From the NCBI RefSeq assembly GCF_016808095.1, contig NC_068980.1, forward strand, positions 6,358,501 through 6,422,500: a stretch of DNA of 64,000 bases, given 5' to 3'. A program made the translations under genes and the position numbers. Positions 41,957 to 56,687 of this stretch are shown one piece after another. The notes beneath the pieces were generated by a model. It did not search any database, was not told where the DNA came from, and worked only from the letters and a program-made list of their open reading frames with translations. The first letter of the stretch is position 1, and the number at the start of each line of letters is the position of its first letter. This stretch comes from Vigna angularis (taxonomy: Eukaryota; Streptophyta; Magnoliopsida; Fabales; Fabaceae).

Positions 41957-42886
41957 GGGTTTGTTAATACCCTTATATATTATGGATTCTAAGTTTTAAG
42001 GTTAAGGGTATTTTAATAATTTTTATTCTCAAAACTAAAAAAAGAAACCCCTAAATCCTTACTCACCTCTCTCATTCCTTTTAACCTTTTCTCTTTCATC
42101 TCAATTGAAAAAATCAGAAACACTTAATTTGCCTTTGTAAAGAGTTGAGTCATTGACATATTCACCTTCAAGCAAATGTTCATTCAAGATCTCTTCAATT
42201 TCACCATCTTTACTAACCTCTATAATTTCATCATCTGCATATGTTGAATCATCATCTCTAAAAAAAACTCTCTAGGCCAATTACCAATTCCTTCGGATGT
42301 CATTATGCTTGTGAAAATTAAATAAAATTATATACGACAAAAATTATAAAATGAAAACTCATTATAAAATCATTTTTTGTAAGAAATTGTTTTTCTGATT
42401 TTTTTCAGGCCAATTTCCAATTCTTTTGATGTCATTATGCTTGTGAAAATTAGATAAAATTAGATAAGTCAAAAATTATAAAATGAAAACTCATTATAAA
42501 ATTATTTTTTTTGTGAGAAATTGTTTAACCACGAGTATTTATAATTTTTTCCAGGTCAATTACCAATTCCTTTATGCTTGTGAAAATTGGATAAAATTAG
42601 ATAAGACAAAAATTATAAAATAAAAACTCATTATAAAATCATTTTTTGTAAGATTGTTTAACAACCGGTGTTTCTGATTTTTTCAGTTGGGGCTACCATA
42701 GGATGACAGAGAAAATGTTGAAGTGAGAGAGATGAAAGAGAAAGGTTGAGAGGAATGACGGAGGTGAGCAAGGGTTTAGGGTTTCTTTTTTTTTTTTTAG
42801 TTTTGAGAATGAAAATTTTTAAAATACCCTTAACCTTAAGACTTAGAATCTATGATATATAAGAGTATTTTTGTCTACTAAAACCC
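41957..42886. mobile_element. TIR element containing three tandem ~135-bp units
   Basis: Terminal arms of about 120 bp are inverted relative to each other. Both contain TTCTAAG-TTAAGGTTAAGGGTATTTT, CTCAAAACTAAAAAAA and GAAACCC followed by a CTCACCTC block (left 41957-42085, right, reversed, 42886-42755). No matching flanking duplication was found, perhaps because the right side runs straight into a (TA)n tract. The interior is described separately. Superfamily not assigned. Confidence 0.7.
42275..42690. repeat. Three tandem units of about 135 bp
   Basis: Each unit carries CAATTACCAATTC (or variant), ATGCTTGTGAAAATT, ACAAAAATTATAAAAT and AAAACTCATTATAAAAT, in that order. Copies are diverged, and the third lacks part of the segment before ATGCTTGTG. 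Confidence 0.85.
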
Positions 42887-42887
42887 A

Positions 42888-43042
<155 letters not shown>

Positions 43043-43556
43043 GTTTTAATTTGCACAAAATTTTCATGATCAATTGCAGCCACCAACTCTATACATAAAA
43101 TAAATATTTTAATTTTGGATTCTATTCTATTTAAATATCTAATTTCCTTTTTAATACTTATTTTTCAATTTAAAAATTACAAATTTCTCTCTTTACCAAT
43201 CCTTGAACCATATAGGTTTTCTAACTCTTTTTTTATTTTATCTCTCAATATTATTATTTGCGTTTTTACATAGTTGAATGTATACCGTGTAAAAATTCTC
43301 CAAGTGTTTCTAGACTTTAATTTTCAAAGTATTCATCTTCCTTCTGAGTGTTCATTCTCCATAAGATGAATAGGGATTGTGTTTACAAAAGACATTTTGA
43401 AAGTGAGTCTAACACGTCAACAAGCAATAAATGCGATGATTAATGAAACATAATTAATATACATTGTAAGATGTGCTATTTATACTTACTATTTATGGGC
43501 TTTTACTTCGATGAGTTTGGGCCCATTAGCTGAAATACTTGTCGGCTTTTGAAGTA

Positions 43557-44255
43557 GAGTGATGCTTCCTCCACCACCCCATCTTCTTCCTACACCTCTC
43601 CATTTTTTTTTAAATTTCAAATTTACCTTTTTTACTTTTACCAATTTTACCTTTTATTTTTTAAAACCCTAATACTTTCCCTTTCACTCTCAACAGCAAG
43701 CCCCCCCTCCCAATTGTCATTTTCTCTCTTTCTCTTAATTTTCACTTTCGTTAACACAACATTTTCCATTTTCTTTCAAATTTCGTGAGATTCACCTAAC
43801 ACCCGTGATCATCGAAGAGAAGTTCAGCTCCTACGACCTAAACGGTTTGGTTTACAATGACAAGGGGTGGTTCAGAGTTTCAAATTTACGCATAAATTTT
43901 CAAGTTTGGTTATTTAAAGACAAGGAAGTGGGGACGAAATTTTTAACAAATTATATTATGGAATCATGATACTTCAAAACTCATTAGAAGTTATAAATGT
44001 TTTAAATTTATACCATGCATAATTTGCTTTTTCTGTCAACTTTTGTGTTAACGGAAATGGAAATTAAGGAAAGAGAGAAAGTGATAGTGGGGGTGGGGGC
44101 TTGCTGAGAGTGAAAGGGAAAGTAAAAGTGAGAAGGGATTGGGATTAGGGTTTTAAAAAATAAAAAGTAAAATTAGTAGAAGTAAAAAGGGTAAATTTAG
44201 AATTTAAAAAATTGGAGAGGTGTAGGGAGAAGGGGTGATGAAGGGAGCATCACTC
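43557..44255. mobile_element. Mutator-like non-autonomous element, 699 bp, long TIRs
   Basis: A perfect 9-bp target duplication TTTGAAGTA lies at 43548-43556 and 44256-44264. The termini are GAGTGATGCTTCCTCCACC (left) and GAGTGATGCTCCCTTCATC (right, reversed). The arms stay alignable for about 220 bp, including CTACACCTCTCCA, TTAAAACCCTAAT, TTTCACTCTCA and CGTTAACACAA, leaving only a short unique centre. No coding sequence. Confidence 0.93.
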
Positions 44256-44479
44256 TTTGAAGTATGGTAGTTAACCATGGACCATGGTGATAAAGTATCT
44301 TGTGTAATGTTGTATTCGCCAAATAGGGATGAGCTGAGTACATGTGAACTTGGTAATTTGACATATATTCGTCCAAGAACAAGTCATATATGGGTATGGT
44401 CAAGAGGTACTCGATCACATAAAGTACACCAGCCCATAAGGCTTAACATGTTACATGTTAAAGGTTTGCAAATCGGTCT

Positions 44480-45240
44480 TGAATATTTGGCTTGTTGTGC
44501 CGGTGATGTGCTCCTGGCCTTAACTGGCCAGATCGTGCCTCTGATGTTGTTACTTTGAACAAATTATAGTGCTTAAAACAAGTCTATTCTCTAGATAGAT
44601 TAGTATGAGATAACACTAAAAAAATATGATCCTATTGTGTTGGCCTCAGAATCTTAGTAATGATTAACAAGGAAAGTCAGGGGTATTCATATTTCATAGT
44701 CAGAATTGAAATTCTTAAATTCATTAAAGACAAAAAATTGCAAAAGCATTTTCCAATGATGTTTTCATTAATAAGAATGAAAGTTGGGGACTCAAAGACT
44801 ATTAGATATCATCCTAGTCTCAACCATAAATGGTGCCGACCATGGATTAATGGGTGTTACTTTTATGACTCCGCTGACACCTTATGAGAAATCAAAGTCT
44901 TTGGATTTTAAAGGGAGCATGATCGTAAGGCTAAAACTTAAAGGAATTGGCGAAAGGATACCACTAGGAGTGGAGCCTGCAACTTAATTTGGCTTAACAC
45001 GAGAAAACTTACTAGGTCCAAACATAATAAGTATTGACAAACTGAGAGAACTTTCTTGATTGTATGGGTGGTCGTGCATGATCGTTCTTAGTTGATGGAG
45101 CAATTTGTTTGGTTAATTTTGTTAATGAACGAGATCTCAGCTTGCTAAATAGCTATATGGAGATAGCTCTTTACAACTAGCTTCTTAGAGGAACTATGAC
45201 CGCTTTTTAGAAAAACTATGACCGCTTAAGTCACAAAAAT
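44480..45240 (+). pseudogene. Decayed fragment of nuclear 18S rRNA gene
   Basis: Long collinear match to plant 18S rRNA as I know it. Intact landmarks include CTCCTGGCCTTAACTGGCC (44511), CCTATTGTGTTGGCCT (44632), TAATGATTAACA (44657), CCTAGTCTCAACCATAAA (44813), CTTATGAGAAATCAAAGTCT (44881), CTTAAAGGAATTGGCG (44937), AGGAGTGGAGCCTGCAACTT (44968) and CTTTCTTGATTGTATGGGTGG (45051). It runs from about the V4 region to roughly 1.4 kb into an approximately 1.8-kb gene. Many differences are C-to-T or G-to-A, and AACTATGACCGCTT is duplicated at the 3' end. It is a fossil fragment, not a functional rRNA gene. The ORFs in it are spurious. Confidence 0.93.
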
Positions 45241-46739
45241 TCTGAATCACAATTGCTATACTAGACGACTTAAAATCGTCACATAATGTCATAAAATGAC
45301 TCTCAACAACAAAATATATGGAATGAAAATATAGATAATGAAATTCATGATTGTATAATTGGAAAAAAAAAAGACTCACCATATAAATGAATGAAGCAAT
45401 CCACAATTCATGATTAAACAAAATTTTATTGACAACTTTATAAATTATATGTAACCATATTAAGTCCAACCATATTAAACAATCTTTTCCACTTTCCATT
45501 CGAAATGTGTTCTCAATCTCTTTGTGACAGGCTGAGCGCTCTCTATCATATTCTTACCCAATTAAGTTCTAACACTCAACACATATAAAAGGTAAGTTGG
45601 TTAATTAAATACATAACAAATTATATTTCATTATAATAATAATTATTCCAATATAAATAAATGGGTGCTTTAAGAAAGAAAAGAGTAAGATAGGGTAAGT
45701 TAACATGGGTGCTTTTCTTTATGAAAAAGATATTTTGAGATGGTATAACTTTGAAAATTTTCCTTTATGAAAAATTACCTGTATATATAATTTAGAAATT
45801 AAAAATGATTTTTAAATTATGAATTTTGAAAGTATTTTTTATATATTCATTCACTTTTGAGATGTGCAATCAGAGTTGCACAATCTCACAAATTTTCAAA
45901 TTGTAAAATTTAAAAAAAAAATCTCTAAACTAGAAGGGTAAGTAAAAATTTTATGTATATATGTGTTGCAGAAGGAAAATGTAAGGTCGTGAGAAACAAT
46001 TCTCCTCACACTTCGCTAAATTGATTTGTGCACCCCAACAAATTCCAACCTGCACTCCCTTCAAACGTATGGAAATGTCATAATTACGCTTATGAGTTTT
46101 CAAATTTGCAATTAATACTTTTCTCTGTTCTCCTTCACCTGGTCTTTCCGCTGGTCTTTCCGCAGCACCGCTTTTCAATGCTCTTATCTCCCTTTCCTTT
46201 TCTTCCTGCATTCGATCACGCGGCACTGCTCTGCTACTTTTCCACAGCATCGTTCTTGCACACAGCCTGCACCGAAACACTCATTCACGTTATCTGCGGA
46301 ACTCAGGTACACGCTATTCTCTCACTCTCACTTCACACACCACAAATGTAATCTGAATATAGATCTTTGGAAGGGATTACTATGTACTCTTTTTTACAAT
46401 AAATTTATGTTTTCATGCTATCTAAGAACTGAAAAAGAGAAACCCTAATCCGAAAATAGGATTTCGGAAATTATGTGTACCATGGAAGGAAAAAGCCCAA
46501 ACTGGTCCAAAAGCTATTAAGGAAACGATTTTTCACGAAAAGGGGAAATTGATAATTCTCCTTAACCCATCCTTACGCTGCTTTTCTTGTTTCTTAGTTT
46601 TGCGGTTTCGGTTTTGGACTTGGTGGTCAACACAGTCTAATATATTATCTTTTATATCTTCTTCTTTAGCTGTTGATTCTTTGCAACTTTCTTAACTCTC
46701 TTAATTAATCCATTGCTATCAGTTTTGATCGGAGGAAAA
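45241..46739. other. Intergenic; right part is the alpha-SNAP promoter
   Basis: No gene found in 45241-46400. The 300-400 bp before 46740 are less AT-rich and should contain the alpha-SNAP promoter and 5' UTR; no unambiguous TATA box was picked. Confidence 0.45.
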
Positions 46740-49700
46740 ATGGCGGATCAGCTGTCGAAGGCCGAAGAATTCGAGAAGAAAGCTGAGAAGAAGCTCAGTG
46801 GCTGGGGCTTGTTTGGCTCCAAATACGAGGATGCTGCAGATCTCTTCGATAAAGCCGCCAATTCCTTCAAGCTCGCCAAATCATGTTTTTTCTCTTTCTC
46901 TCTACTTTTTTTCTTTTTTAATTTCATTATGTTTTACAGTTATACGATGATTAACTTAGACACAGACGATAATTTTATTGTTGTTGTTAGTAGAATCGGC
47001 GAGTGTTGATTCTGGGTGTTCGATTTCCGATTCCGAATGCTGAACTCTCCTTAATCAATTTGTTTTTATCTGATTTTACTGGATAGAGTTTTGACCTGTT
47101 TTTTCATTTGATCACTCGAATAGAAAAATTAGAGTTGTAGAAGAAGTGGTTGATACTATGATCAACTGATTAACCATACTCTTTGTGTTATATTGTGACT
47201 GTTTTCACTTTTAAATTGATGACTTTTTATTCGCTTTATTTTGTTGAATGTTACTGACTTTATAATTAAGGATGGAATAGTGAATAGTTCTTTTGTTTGT
47301 TGTTCTTGATTTGATCTATTCTGTGGTATTACAGGGGACAGAGCTGGAGGGACATACCTAAAGTTAGCAAATTGCCATTTGAAGGTATCATTCAGGGTTG
47401 GGGTTTTTGGGTGGGGTTTATAGTGTTGAATCTCTTTTGCATCCTCTAGTTCTCTATGGAGCCTGCAATGACATTGTTGTCTTGTCTTTTGTTTCTAGTT
47501 GGAAAGCAAGCATGAAGCTGCACAGGCCCATGTTGATGCTGCACATTGCTACAAGAAAACTAATATAAATGGTATGCATGCACCAAGATTCTCTCTAGTT
47601 TGTGATTTCTGATTTAAACGAATATCATGCTTCCCCACAGCAAGGCCAATTCCTTTTAGACTCTATATTTCTCTGTATTGACATCAATGCAAATCATATA
47701 AATCAGTTGCTGCATTTATATGCTTGGACAAATGATATGTGAAAGATATTTGTTATCTCATTGTTCAATCTTTCCATATGTATAAATGAAACACCGACTT
47801 TGTATTTATAAGCTCTAAGGGTTCATACTTTTATCTTTTGTGTAAAGCATATTAAAATTAACTGGCATATTGGATATCAATATTTTGATTTGCTATTTGT
47901 TTCAATTATTAGATTGGAACTTACTATTATAATCCGAAGCAGAAGCAAATTAAAACTGGTTTAGCCTATCTTAGTTTTTCCTCACTCGAATTAGTTAGAA
48001 GACATCTAAAGTTCAATTTTCTCTCTTTGAACACAGAGGCTATATCTTGCTTAAACCGTGCTGTAAACCTTTTCTGTGACATTGGAAGACTCTCGATGGC
48101 TGCTAGATATTTAAAGGTAAACATATACACATGCGTGTGCACACACACAAATGCATGCACACACACACATTTTTGCTTCATAATATTTAGAAAACGCATA
48201 TTTGGCTATTTGTGGTATATAATGTATTGGTATCCCTTTTTAACTTGGTTTCACTTGTTTACAAATTAAATACAGGAAATTGCTGAATTGTATGAGTCTG
48301 AACAGAATATTGAGCAGGCTCTTGTTTACTATGAAAAATCAGCTGATTTTTTTCAAAATGAGGAGGTGACAACTACTGCTAACCAATGCAAACAAAAAGT
48401 TGCTCAATTTGCTGCTCAGTTAGAACAGTAAGATTTTGTATATTCTGCATATTGATCTATATTATTATATTGATGACGGTATATATTTCTTCAACTTAGA
48501 TTCATTCTTTAATTGGTTAGAACTTAGTATTTTTTTCTTCAAACCATCTTTCGGGTCTTTTTTTAAGTTCCTTTTTTGTCCAACCTACTCTCCTCTGGTT
48601 AGCATTAGCTTAGGTCACTGAGAATTTATTGGAATGGCCTATTATCTTAATAGAATTCTTGCATGTTTCTTTCCACAATTCATAATATGTTGACTTAGGT
48701 ACATGGAATGAACAAAAGTAAGTCCATTACTGTATCTGCTATAGGTCACACGTTATTGTGTATGATTTGCTCTAATTACAACGGGAACTTTATTTTTTAA
48801 ATGAAAGGAACTTTATCCGAACCTTCTTGCTATGTTAAATTGAATATTAACTGTTTCCATTTGATAATCTTCAGATATCAAAAGTCAATTGAGATTTACG
48901 AAGATATAGCTCGTCAATCCCTCAACAACAATTTATTGAAGTACGGTGTTAAAGGACACCTGCTGAATGCTGGCATCTGCCAACTCTGTAGAGGGGACAT
49001 TGTTGCTATAACCAATGCATTGGAACGATATCAGGTCTAATTTTTTCAATAATTTGAATGTAGAGACTGGACATATTACTAGTTGCTCAATTTTTTGGAT
49101 ATGTATTTTATTTTGCAGGAATTGGATCCAACATTTTCAGGAACACGAGAGTGTAGATTGTTGGCGGTAGGTGACTAGTTTTAGAGTTTCATTATTAAAT
49201 TTTAATGGACAACTAGATTATATAAAGAATATGTGGACTTCTTCGAACTGCCTTCTGCATAAATATGTTTTATTATGTTTTGGTACATATATGCATATGT
49301 ATGTATATATATATATATTATGAATACTTTTTTACTGATTCAGCTATACATTTGCCAGATGTAATACTGACATTTTTTTTTTCAATCCTGGTGAGTAGGA
49401 TATTGCTGCTGCTATTGATGAAGAAGATGTCGGGAAGTTTACTGATGCTGTGAAGGAATTTGATAGCATGACCCCACTGGTAAGCTCCAAAAGTTGTAAA
49501 ATAGGAATACTTGGTGTTTAACAAAAGATATTTCCACTGCATACACACACACATATATATATTATCCACAATTTATATGGAAATATTTTCATTAGCTTAC
49601 ACCTGATTTAAATTTCTCCCTGAAAGTTAACCTCTATTTGATTACCGAGAGTGTAATTTTCGTTTTCTTATACTCTTCAAATTACTGCAAATTATGTATT

Positions 49701-50141
49701 GAGTTTAGGCAGTCTTGTTTCCATTGCTAAAATAATACGTAAATATGTAACCAAATTTGGTAGGATTTTACCATGTCAACATGTGGTGGCTATGCGTAAA
49801 AGTATTTTTTGTTTTGAGCGATGCATGTCTAAGCGATGAGTTGCAATAGTGTTTCTGAAGTAGTTGTTTTGAGCTTACACTTTTTTCATTTCATCAAATT
49901 CTACAAATTCCTTGTCGATTCTTCTATACGTCAATAGAAAAACCAAGGAAAAGTTGTAATAGGTTTCTTTTGTTTTGTCTGTCACATTTTGATTTTTAAT
50001 TTCCTTTTCTTTTTCATTCCATTTCCGTTGCTCATGAACATTGGCCATGGACTTGTATAGGATTCTTGGAAGACCACACTTCTTTTGAGGGTGAAGGAAA
50101 AGCTGAAAGCGAAAGAACTTGAGGAGGATGATCTTACTTGA
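46740..50141 (+). CDS. SNAP: Alpha-SNAP (soluble NSF attachment protein), nine exons, 289 aa
   Basis: Exons: 46740-46884, 47335-47384, 47499-47571, 48037-48116, 48276-48427, 48875-49034, 49119-49166, 49399-49479, 50061-50141. All introns are GT-AG and in phase, and the length of 289 aa equals the plant family standard. The protein binds SNARE bundles and recruits the ATPase NSF to take them apart after vesicle fusion. It starts [19 protein letters not shown], followed by the WGLFG membrane-contact loop (22-26), TPR-like paired helices through the middle, and the acidic C-terminus EEDDLT with the penultimate Leu288 that stimulates NSF. An AATAAA at 50406-50411 is a possible polyadenylation signal. 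In soybean the orthologous family includes the Rhg1-locus nematode-resistance gene; whether this copy is its direct orthologue is unknown. Confidence 0.96.
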
Positions 50142-52914
50142 AGTATACCACTCACTATTTTGGTGGTTGGACCTATTGTTTGATGATTTACAGATGTACC
50201 ATGCATGTCTATTCAGTTGTTCATTTTACACATCTACACATCTACTTACTGAGTGTCCTTGCTTTCATTTGAGTGTACTTTGGTTTCAATATTGATTTGG
50301 TCTGACTGAATTCAAGAAATGAGTTTTTAATATATTATTTGTAACAGATTGTAATTGTTTGTTACTCGACCCTATACTTCTGAATGGTTCGGAAATTTTA
50401 GCACTAATAAAGCAACTTAAATCTAAAATCTTAAAATAATAGCTCTGCATATTTTTTATTTTATTTGGTAAAACTTTCAACTTATGTCTAAAATTATTGG
50501 CTTTTCTAATCGTTTATGTTGTTGGTATCTACTTTTTGAAAAACATAATAAAATGTTACTCATTATAAATTTTTTATAGCAGTGAACATATACTGTGAAA
50601 AAACTTAAATAAATTATATAATGAGACCATTAAAACAATTTATTTTATATATGTTTAGAAATTCATTTTAGTTATTAATTTAGACCTTGTGAACTAACAT
50701 ATTAAATTTATATATGGAAGAATTAAAATGAATTGTTTATACATGTATATTTTAACGTCAACTAATCAGCTAATTTCTACATGTATAATTTTAGTAAAGG
50801 AATATGTTTAATATCATTATTTTGTAAAACACTTTTATTTGAACATATTTTATATCACATAAAACCTAAGTATAAAATGTTACAATATAAATAAGATTCG
50901 AAGTCTGAAAAATAAATTTTAAAACTAAAACAAATAAAAATTTATTAAAAAGTGTATTTCTGAAAATCTTAATTATGAAATAAGAATCATAAAAATATGA
51001 AAAATAATATAATGTTGACCGGGAGAGCTAAACACTTTTTATGATAGTCCAAATCTAGTTAATTTGTTTTTTTTATGATGTTTATATGTTTCTGTTAAAA
51101 TTAACTATTAGCTAAGTGTTAAATCTATTAAATATGCTAATTAAGAAGTTTGTTCTCTGTTTTAATATATAATAATAACATTCATTTGTGAAGAAAGAAC
51201 AATATTGAAGCTTTCTTGGAAAGTTAGAACATTAATTAAGTGAAATCAAGACTTCAAGCATACTAAATGAAAATGACTAAAGAGTAATTATTTCTGATTT
51301 CTTCTGTAATACCCGCACGTGTATTACTTTCTTTTACTTTTTTTTTTTAAATTTTGATTACTATTAAATACTTGTTGTGTAGATAAGATTGTGTGTAGAG
51401 TTAATTTTCTTTGGTTAAAGATTTAGATTATATGGAAATATTGTAAGTCTATAATCTTATATTCTTATAGTGGATTTCTTCCTAATTAAGATTGTTTGAA
51501 AGAAAACGAACCAGTATAAAATCTTGTATGTTTCTTTTATTTTTTATTAGTTATCTTTTAAATCTTTAAAAAGGTTAAAAAATTCATTTAAAACCATTTA
51601 ATACATCAAAAAATTTCATGAAAGGTAAAATTAGTTTTAAACCAATTCATCCTAGTGGTTGAGATATATTGATCCTACATCCTTCAACCATGAAATACAC
51701 GGTCGAAGAGCCACCATGCTCCACCTGATTTCAAACAACACCTATCACATGACTACTTAAGGGAAAAAAATACTATGATTTCTTAAGTAAAAACACAAAC
51801 TACTAATGTGTTCAAATACCCGCAGACAAAAATATCGCACAAGAATATTAAAAAAAGCATAGAGAAATGTGTTTGTGAAGAGTAGAGTTTGTTGCTGTGT
51901 CTTAGTATTTATACAAATTCAAATAAGTGAATAAATAAAAGTGGGTAAAATAGTTAATAATGCTCAGATATGAATATTGAATAAAAATTTCAAAATTACT
52001 CGACCCGGTCCAATATTAATATTTGACTATTATAAGAGTAAAATCACTCACTTTTATTCAAGAAACACCAGTAGTCGTTGATGCTCTTCCATTCTACATA
52101 ATGTTGAGCAAAAAATATGAATCCAACAACATCCAAGAAAAACAAAAAAAAAAATAATAGTAAATAAATAAAAGTTGGTGAAACGAGTAATGGTTGGATA
52201 TGAATATTTGACTATTATAGCTTTTTAAGGGTAAAAACACTCACTTTTGTACAACAAACCTCAGTAGCCATTACCGCTCTTCCATTCTTCATAAGGGTGA
52301 ACAAAAACTATGGAACCGACCACGTCCGAAAAAACCAAAAGAAAAAATAGACAAATTGATTTTGTATGAATTCAAATAATAGAAATAAAGTAGGTAAAAC
52401 AGGTAGTAATAGTTAAATACGAGTATTGAATAAAAATTTCAAAAATTCCTATTTTCAACCATTGGAGTTCCAATTTTATTTTTGGATTACATAATGTTTA
52501 AAGTTATTTTTTATTTTTAAATTGTATAATCATGAAGTTATTTTTAGTTTTCCAATTTCATAAACCAAAAATTATTGTTGGTTTCAAAACTATACCAACA
52601 ATTATTTTTAATTTTTTCAGATTTTATAATTCAAAAGTTAACTTTGATTTCAGAATTACATAATTTAAAAATTATTTTTAACTTTTAAATTGTTCAGCCA
52701 TTTTAGCTTTTAGATTATATAATTGAACAAAAAAAGAGAGATAAAGTTAGAAGTTTTATATTTATAGAGGAAAATATGGAGGTGAAAGAAAAATTTGCTC
52801 AACTTACATTACCAAATTATATAAGTGACTCGTACTGGTTTTGTTGGGTTGGGTTGGGTTGGGTTGGGCTAAGTTACTATTTTTCAATAGTTATTTATTA
52901 ACGTTTAACAAAAA
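50142..52914. other. Intergenic, AT-rich, no gene seen
   Basis: Includes the alpha-SNAP 3' flank, a diverged direct duplication at 52010-52345, and degenerate repeats at 52490-52800 related to the interior of 14948-15341 in inverted orientation. GGGTTGGGTT runs occur near 52845-52867. Confidence 0.5.
52010..52345. repeat. Diverged tandem duplication, ~180-bp spacing
   Basis: Both copies read ATATTTGACTATTATA, then CACTCACTTTT, CAGTAG, GCTCTTCCATTCT, CATAA and GAGCAAAAA or GAACAAAAA, then AACCAAA/AACAAAA. First copy about 52018-52150, second about 52197-52345. Confidence 0.75.
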
Positions 52915-54441
52915 GAGTGTTTCATCCTACACCTCCAACATCTCATCCTGCACCTCCAAAAATTTCATTTTTAACCTTCTGACATTCTGCACCTCCAACT
53001 TTTTTAAAAATTTCATTTATTCTCTTTCTTATTAAAGATATTTTAATAACTATTTTTTTATTTTCTTCTCTTTCTTATTAAAACACTCTACACCACCTTA
53101 AAACTAATTCTAATTTAATTTAAAATTTAAATATTATTTAATATAATTTTATATTTTAATAATTATTAAAATATGATTTATATTATAATAATAACTATAT
53201 TAAAAAAAAAATAATTAAAAATAAAATAAAATAATAATAAGAATATAAAATTTGACTTAATATATTCAAATATATTAAATTATATTAAAATATTAAAACA
53301 AATTAAACAATTATTAAATTGAAAATAAAAACAAAAAGTTTTAAAAACTTGTTATCGAAAATCAGTTTTGATTTTTATTTAAAATTTAATCAATATTTAA
53401 TTTAATTAAAATTATAACATTATTTATTATATTTTTATATTTTAATAATTATTAAAATATAATTTATATATTTTATAATATTTTTATTAAAAAATAAAAC
53501 TAATAATAACTAAAATAAGAATAAAAATAATAAAATAAAAATCATATTTAATATATTTAAATATATTAAACTATATCAAGAAATTAAATTAAATTAAATA
53601 ATTATTAAAATTTAAATAAAAAACAAAATTTTAGAAACGATGTCCGATAAATTTATAATCGGATATGGATATCCGATAAATAAATTTTTCTAAAATTTTG
53701 ATTTTTATTTAAATTTTAATAATTATTTAATTTAGTTTAATATTTTAATATAATTTAATATATTTAAATATATAAAATGTGATTTTTGATATTATTTTTA
53801 TTTTTATTGTTTTTATTCTTATTTTAGTTATTATTATTTATATTTTTTAATAAAACTATTATAAAAATATAAATTATATTTTAATAATTATTAAAATATA
53901 AAAATATAATAAATAATGCTATAATTTTTAGTTAAAATAAATATTGATTAAATTTTAAATAAAAAACAAAACTGATTTTCGATAACAAGTTTTAAAAATT
54001 TTGTTTTTATTTTCAATTTAATAATTGTTTAATTTGTTTTAATATTTTAATATATTTGAATATATTAAGTCGAATTTTATATTATTATTATTATTTTATT
54101 TTTATTTTTATTATTTTATTTTTAGTTTTTTTAATATAGTTATTATTATAATATAAATCATATTTTAATAATTATTAAAATATAAAATTATATTAAATAA
54201 TATTTAAATTTTAAATTAAATTAGAATTAATTTTAAGGTGGTGTAGAGTGTCTTTAATAAGAAAGGGAAGAAAATAAAAAAATAGTTATTAAAATGTCTT
54301 TAATAAGAAAGAGAATAAATGAAATTTTTAAAAAAGTTAGAGATCCAGAATGTGAAAAGGTTAAAAATGAAATTTTTGGAGACACATGATGAGATGTTGG
54401 AGGTGTAGGATGAGATGTTGGAGGTGTAGGATGAAACACTC
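52915..54441. mobile_element. Mutator-like foldback element, 1527 bp, nearly all inverted repeat
   Basis: A perfect 9-bp target duplication TAACAAAAA lies at 52906-52914 and 54442-54450. The termini GAGTGTTTCATCCTACACCTCC are inverted copies. Matching inverted blocks continue inward (left 53080-53110 against right 54230-54260; left about 53350 against right about 53980) to a palindromic centre near 53650-53690 with TCCGATAAATTTATAATCGGATATGG-type symmetry. The arms are therefore about 750 bp with almost no loop. Non-coding. Confidence 0.93.
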
Positions 54442-54450
54442 TAACAAAAA

Positions 54451-56163
<1,713 letters not shown>

Positions 56164-56687
56164 TTTTGTGGACCAACAATTGGTTGAAAATGACATCCTT
56201 AAAGAATTTGATGTTTATCTGATCCTCTGGAAGAACCATACAGCTAGGTCTGGTCCAAATAGGCACTTGCAGACATGGTAAAAACTTAAGTTCCCTTTGG
56301 TAAGAATTTCTGTATATTAAAATTAAGGTATTGCAGATGTTTCAGATTATGATCATGATGATGTTCAAATGATTCCAGCCTACGTAACCATGTTGATAGC
56401 TAGCTAAGCTTTTATACTATTGGAGTCTAAATATATACAGAAATGAAGATTTTGACAGAACGCATTACGCGTGGAAAACAATACAAGTCAAGTTTCTTTC
56501 AAATGAAAAGAGAAAGTTGTGAGCCTTTTCCTCCTCCAAGTTTAAATAAATACAACTTTATAGGTTCACGCACCAACATCATTCATCAATATTGCTGCTC
56601 TACACAGCACTGACTAAAGCTAGCAATAACCATTCAACAAAGCCCTCTATTATTATACACACACAATTTTTTTTAATATAATTTCAC

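Noticed and set aside
44277..44987. Plus-strand ORFs of 93, 75 and 67 codons
   Set aside because: They mostly read through the 18S rDNA fossil and are not protein genes.
46713..46739. Upstream extension of alpha-SNAP by nine codons
   Set aside because: It needs a TTG start; the ATG at 46740 gives the conserved MADQ start and the standard 289-aa length.
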